From Candidatus Kaiserbacteria bacterium (GTDB lineage: Bacteria > Patescibacteriota > Minisyncoccia > Phycocordibacterales > UBA2100): DNA of 15,845 nucleotides. Below, piece after piece: positions 13,624-15,845 of this stretch. The stretch spans positions 1 to 15,845 of the forward strand of contig JAMONA010000012.1 in NCBI GenBank assembly GCA_027066795.1, in the 5' to 3' direction. Within the stretch, counting starts at the first letter, position 1. Each line of letters opens with the position of its first letter. The notes below the pieces were generated by a model. It saw only the letters and a list, made by a program, of their open reading frames with translations. It made no database searches and was not told the origin of the DNA. A program made the position numbers and the translations under genes.

Positions 13624-13642
13624 GCTTGGATAATTACCAAGC
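13624..13642. repeat. Inverted repeat upstream of the small membrane protein
   Basis: GCTTGG (13624-13629) and CCAAGC (13637-13642) flank the near-palindromic ATAATTA. It lies 23-41 bases upstream of the ATG at 13601, so it may be an operator or a leader hairpin. No regulator can be named. Confidence 0.5.
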
Positions 13643-13737
13643 TTATGAGTTTGAAACAATTGCTTACGCGCCATGTCTAGTGGATATGCATATATAAATG
13701 ACAACCTCAGCATATACCACAGAGTATATCATAAGCT
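13640..13737. repeat. Long-range 9-bp inverted repeat in the divergent intergenic region
   Basis: AGCTTATGA (13640-13648) is complementary to TCATAAGCT (13729-13737). Between them is a smaller hairpin, ATATAC (13712-13717) with GTATAT (13724-13729). The region between the divergent starts at 13601 and 13790 otherwise shows no open frame. It might be a structured RNA or two operators. The evidence is the pairing alone. Confidence 0.35.
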
Positions 13738-13775
13738 AAGGCGGGATTATAATTAGTATTAATCATATTTTACAC

Positions 13776-13781
13776 TATACT
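13776..13781 (+). promoter_or_regulatory. -10 box of the CYTH gene
   Basis: TATACT lies nine bases before ATG 13790, so the transcript would begin within a few bases of the start codon. The best -35 candidate at 17 bases, TTAGTA (13753-13758), is poor. This fits the leaderless pattern seen for other genes here. Confidence 0.45.
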
Positions 13782-13789
13782 TAATACAT

Positions 13790-14410
13790 ATGACAGGAAG
13801 TAAAACAATAGAGGTAGAGATGCGCGGGCCGTTATCATCATCACAATTATCTATATTAGTATCCCACCTTAAGACCAATGGTGAGTTTGTTGAGCGTAAA
13901 GAACGAGTCTTAATAGACTATAGTACCCTCTTACCTGAGCAAGATCTCAAGAATAGAAAAGTCGATATAAGATTGCGTAATACCAATAAAGTATCTGAAA
14001 TTATAATTAAAACTGGCAATTGGGGCGGTAGTGATGTACGCCGTGAGTATAGTATCAAATCAGATGCACCATTTGATACTATGGTGCAAGCATATATGCT
14101 CTTAGGGTATACCAAAGGAGTTTTATGCATAAGGAATATAGATGTATACAATTATGCAGGCATAGAGATAGCAGTAGTAGAGGTACCAGACCATTCATAT
14201 TTCTTTGAAGCTGAGATAGAGACCGATGACGAAGACAATGTTGAAGAAGCACAAGCCAAGTTAAAGAAAGTATTGACCGCGCTAGATTTAAGAGCTCATT
14301 CTGACTCCGAATACTTCGATTATATAGAACAACTAAATAAAGAGGCTAACATTATCTTTGATACAGCTAAAGAATCCGAAACATATTTTGCAGATAATTA
14401 TGGTATATAA
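13790..14410 (+). CDS. CYTH-domain protein (triphosphate tunnel metalloenzyme fold)
   Basis: A 206-residue protein with the CYTH layout. It opens with IEVEMRG, giving Glu8, Glu10 and Arg12, an ExExR form of the usual ExExK motif. Tunnel-lining basic and acidic residues follow in order: DIRLR (59-63), IIIKTGNW (71-78), RREYSI (84-89), RNIDVYNYAGIEIAVVEV (115-132) and FFEAEIET (138-145). CYTH enzymes bind triphosphate substrates with divalent metal; members include class IV adenylate cyclases, thiamine triphosphatase and inorganic triphosphatases. The substrate cannot be chosen from sequence alone. The extra C-terminal helix (about 150-200) is highly charged. Its last 13 bases overlap the end of the nucleotidyltransferase-fold gene on the other strand. 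A cluster of competing inverted repeats lies at 14049-14088. Confidence 0.9.
   Translation: MTGSKTIEVEMRGPLSSSQLSILVSHLKTNGEFVERKERVLIDYSTLLPEQDLKNRKVDIRLRNTNKVSEIIIKTGNWGGSDVRREYSIKSDAPFDTMVQAYMLLGYTKGVLCIRNIDVYNYAGIEIAVVEVPDHSYFFEAEIETDDEDNVEEAQAKLKKVLTALDLRAHSDSEYFDYIEQLNKEANIIFDTAKESETYFADNYGI
14049..14088. repeat. Two overlapping inverted repeats inside the CYTH gene
   Basis: ATAGTATCAAAT (14049-14060) pairs perfectly with ATTTGATACTAT (14071-14082). TGCACCAT (14065-14072) pairs perfectly with ATGGTGCA (14081-14088). The two hairpins share bases 14071-14072 and 14081-14082 and so cannot both form completely, which resembles an attenuator layout but within coding sequence. Confidence 0.8.
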
Positions 14411-14841
14411 TGGGAACGTTCTTTTTTAGCTAGATAATCTTTGATTAATTTTGCGTCTTCTTTATCTTTATCTCTGTCCCAAGAACTAGTTTTTACTTCT
14501 AGTAAATTTGATAGGCTAACAAAACATATACCATCTATCTCTTCTATCCTGTTTTGGTGATTACGGAAGAAATCAATATCTCCTCCTCCATAAATATACT
14601 TATACAACGAGGCCCCATCGTGGTTTCCTAGTGATTCAACTTTAACGCCACCTAGGGTTCCTATTTTACTTTTATATTCCCACGCAGGACTCTTTTTAAA
14701 ATCTTCAAAAAGTTCTTCTGTTACGATTATATCTAGGTCTTCAGCCTTGCGAATACCTTTGATATCTAGGATTGCACTACCCATAACGACAAATTCGTTT
14801 TTAGGCAACTCTAGTGCTCTTATTTTTTCTAAGATACTCAT
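14398..14841 (-). CDS. Nucleotidyltransferase-fold protein
   Basis: A 147-residue protein with features of the minimal nucleotidyltransferase superfamily. FVVMGSAILDIKGIRKAEDL (17-36) gives the Gly-Ser turn followed by Asp35-x-Asp37 (EDLDIIV), and GGGDIDFF (85-92) supplies a third carboxylate. LLEVKTSSWDRDKDKEDAKL (113-132) resembles the C-terminal Lys...Arg-x-Lys-Asp...Asp helix of AbiEii/MNT-type proteins. Catalytic residues appear present, so it may be active. Substrate (nucleotide, RNA or protein) is unknown. No HEPN or antitoxin partner lies next to it; the neighbours are the convergent CYTH gene (13-bp overlap) and a membrane protein gene upstream. AT-rich TATATT just before the ATG may be its -10 box. 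Confidence 0.8.
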   Translation of the reverse strand: MSILEKIRALELPKNEFVVMGSAILDIKGIRKAEDLDIIVTEELFEDFKKSPAWEYKSKIGTLGGVKVESLGNHDGASLYKYIYGGGDIDFFRNHQNRIEEIDGICFVSLSNLLEVKTSSWDRDKDKEDAKLIKDYLAKKERSHYIP

Positions 14842-14951
14842 AATATAAATATCATTTTGCTGGATGGCACAGTCTAGACCCGTATATGGCCAGGTCCATA
14901 AGAGTATTCTAGCACATTCTCATATACCGATTTGATGTGTCTCGGTAGGTT

Positions 14952-15695
14952 TTACTTCTTTTCATACCTTGAAATGATCTTATCCAATTCAATAGAAAAA
15001 CTAATGTGGTAATTCAACAACTCATACAGACGCACATAGCTGTTAATTACGTTACTTTCTTTGTATTCTGGATTGCCTTTATGCTTGTCAAGCATTGATT
15101 TGATTAAATCTAGTGTACCGGTTTTTAAATCACTGAGAATAGATTTTTTTGGATAATGTGTTTCAGTATACTTGAGATATCTTTCTAAAAGTACTGACAA
15201 TTCAGGGAAATATGATAAATCTACTTGGAAAAGAACGGTTCGGACTATGTTCTTTAAGTTATCTAGTCTTTGAAAATACACATCCACCTTTGTCTCATTA
15301 AAGCCATCAAACATGTATAAACTTGAAGAAGAAAATTCTGACAAGTTTGAAAATGGAAATCCTGCTTGAATACCAAGATCTCTTTGTTCTTTGTAGTCAG
15401 CGTATTTATACGCCAGGTTAAATGCTGCACTATTATATTCTTCTATGTAAATATGCAGGATATGCGTTAAGCGTCTTAATTCTTTTCGAGCAACATGTCT
15501 ACTTTCATATTCCTTACTCTTACGTAAAAGGATTTCAAGTAATACTATTGTAATAATAATTCCAATAGTTTCTGTTAAAGTGCCGCGAATATAATCTTCA
15601 AGCGTACCCCCTATGTAATAATCAGCAATCAATAATACGGCAACAAAGATAAGAAGTGTGATTATTAAATTTCGTATTGTAATCTTATTTTTCAT
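14952..15695 (-). CDS. Two-helix membrane protein of unknown function
   Basis: A 247-residue protein using ATG at 15695. A GTG at 15704 would add three residues but lies at or upstream of the likely transcription start. Two N-terminal membrane helices (about 8-30 and 41-58, this start) form a hairpin. A basic segment RKSKEYESRHVARKELRR follows, then a long soluble helical domain, probably in the cytoplasm, without recognised motifs or catalytic residues. The last residues are Lys-rich. The gene stands alone between tRNA-Gln and the nucleotidyltransferase-fold gene on the same strand. A 110-base gap downstream holds only short repeats (ACCGA/TCGGT and TATGG/CCATA) and no convincing terminator. 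I do not recognise the family. Confidence 0.78.
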   Translation of the reverse strand: MKNKITIRNLIITLLIFVAVLLIADYYIGGTLEDYIRGTLTETIGIIITIVLLEILLRKSKEYESRHVARKELRRLTHILHIYIEEYNSAAFNLAYKYADYKEQRDLGIQAGFPFSNLSEFSSSSLYMFDGFNETKVDVYFQRLDNLKNIVRTVLFQVDLSYFPELSVLLERYLKYTETHYPKKSILSDLKTGTLDLIKSMLDKHKGNPEYKESNVINSYVRLYELLNYHISFSIELDKIISRYEKK

Positions 15696-15706
15696 AACCC
15701 CCACTT

Positions 15707-15712
15707 ATTATA
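15707..15712 (-). promoter_or_regulatory. -10 box of the two-helix membrane protein gene
   Basis: A perfect TATAAT on the minus strand lies 11 bases before ATG 15695. It predicts a transcript start near 15700 and a leader of only a few bases. No clear -35 box is seen at the right distance. Confidence 0.5.
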
Positions 15713-15754
15713 GTATTCATAATCCTCACGGTCACTTGAATTGTCACTGTGTTG

Positions 15755-15825
15755 CTGCCAGACTAGGATTCGAACCTAGATGGGCGGTACCAGAAACCGC
15801 AATCCTACCATTAGATGATCTGGCA
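15755..15825 (-). tRNA. tRNA-Gln (anticodon CTG)
   Basis: A 71-nt cloverleaf. The acceptor TGCCAGA pairs with TCTGGCA, with discriminator G at 15755. The T1-A72 pair with G73 is typical of bacterial tRNA-Gln. The D stem is ATCT/GGAT. The anticodon stem GCGGT/ACCGC carries loop TTCTGGT with anticodon CTG. The variable loop is CCAT, and the T arm is CTAGG/TTCGAAT/CCTAG. CCA is not encoded. It reads CAG codons and is a likely substrate of the GatCAB complex encoded at the other end of the window. Confidence 0.95.
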
Positions 15826-15833
15826 ATATTGTA

Positions 15834-15839
15834 TTTATA
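15834..15839 (-). promoter_or_regulatory. -10 box of tRNA-Gln
   Basis: TATAAA on the minus strand lies eight bases upstream of the tRNA-Gln 5' end. The expected -35 position is beyond the window edge, so only half of the promoter can be judged. Confidence 0.45.
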
Positions 15840-15845
15840 GTGCAC

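Noticed and set aside
15731..15748. Direct repeat GTCACT, 12-base period, downstream of tRNA-Gln
   Set aside because: Six-base repeats at this spacing are easily due to chance, and no associated feature supports them.
14842..15825. Integration site at tRNA-Gln with a partial duplicate near 14862-14885
   Set aside because: The tRNA 3' end and the 14862-14885 segment share only scattered short words, and no integrase or phage gene is present.
1..15845. UGA read as an amino acid
   Set aside because: Every recognisable protein is full length without in-frame TGA, so there is no sign of reassignment; only the absence of TGA stops is notable.

Overview
The window looks like a compact bacterial genome from the Candidate Phyla Radiation, most likely the Parcubacteria/Paceibacteria. 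The assignment rests on gene style, not on a marker search. A secreted protein combines an N-terminal leucine/glutamine-rich helix, a peptidoglycan-binding-like unit and a CKAWYDGCN-type cysteine motif, all recalled as common in Parcubacteria. A DUF5667-like protein carries an LPGDxLYxVK motif. IF-2 is short and has no N-terminal extension. Genes are tightly packed, with several overlaps between stop codons. The standard code fits. All 18 stops are TAA (10) or TAG (8), and none is TGA.

Layout. 1-2988: gatC (3' end only), gatA and gatB, the Glu-tRNAGln/Asp-tRNAAsn amidotransferase operon. 3054-3126: tRNA-Lys(CTT) followed by a strong hairpin terminator. 3236-3847: a three-helix membrane protein with SemiSWEET-like spacing and a small PhnA/YjdM-like domain protein. 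3854-5634 (minus): one apparent transcript of tRNA-Cys, tRNA-Leu and an ABC-F ATPase. 5755-8081: yaaA (plus), rbfA (minus) and a CapA-type phosphoesterase (plus). 8162-9262: a secreted PKD/Kazal-like protein. 9267-10781 (minus): infB.

10911-13113 (minus) is the most interesting block. It holds an ECF-type sigma factor, a one-helix membrane protein that is probably its anti-sigma factor, and a secreted, highly charged coiled-coil protein. The regions upstream of the sigma gene and of the coiled-coil gene share TGTAAGAAA, then exactly 12 bases, then TCGTCTAYAATRGTA. This is the layout of an ECF promoter (TGTAAG, 16 bases, CGTCTA). It suggests a self-activating sigma/anti-sigma module with the secreted protein as a direct target.

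13185-15845: a less conserved stretch with a small membrane-anchored protein, a CYTH-domain protein, a nucleotidyltransferase-fold protein, a two-helix membrane protein of unknown function and tRNA-Gln(CTG). Having gatCAB and tRNA-Gln in one window fits indirect Gln-tRNA synthesis. No glutaminyl-tRNA synthetase is visible here, but the window is too short to judge its absence.

Expression signals: most genes have no Shine-Dalgarno sequence, and several have a -10-like element within about 1-15 bases of the start codon. This suggests many leaderless or near-leaderless mRNAs. The one strong Shine-Dalgarno sequence (3221-3230) precedes the small membrane protein. No CRISPR array, insertion sequence or prophage gene is seen, and no stretch longer than 300 bases lacks a gene.
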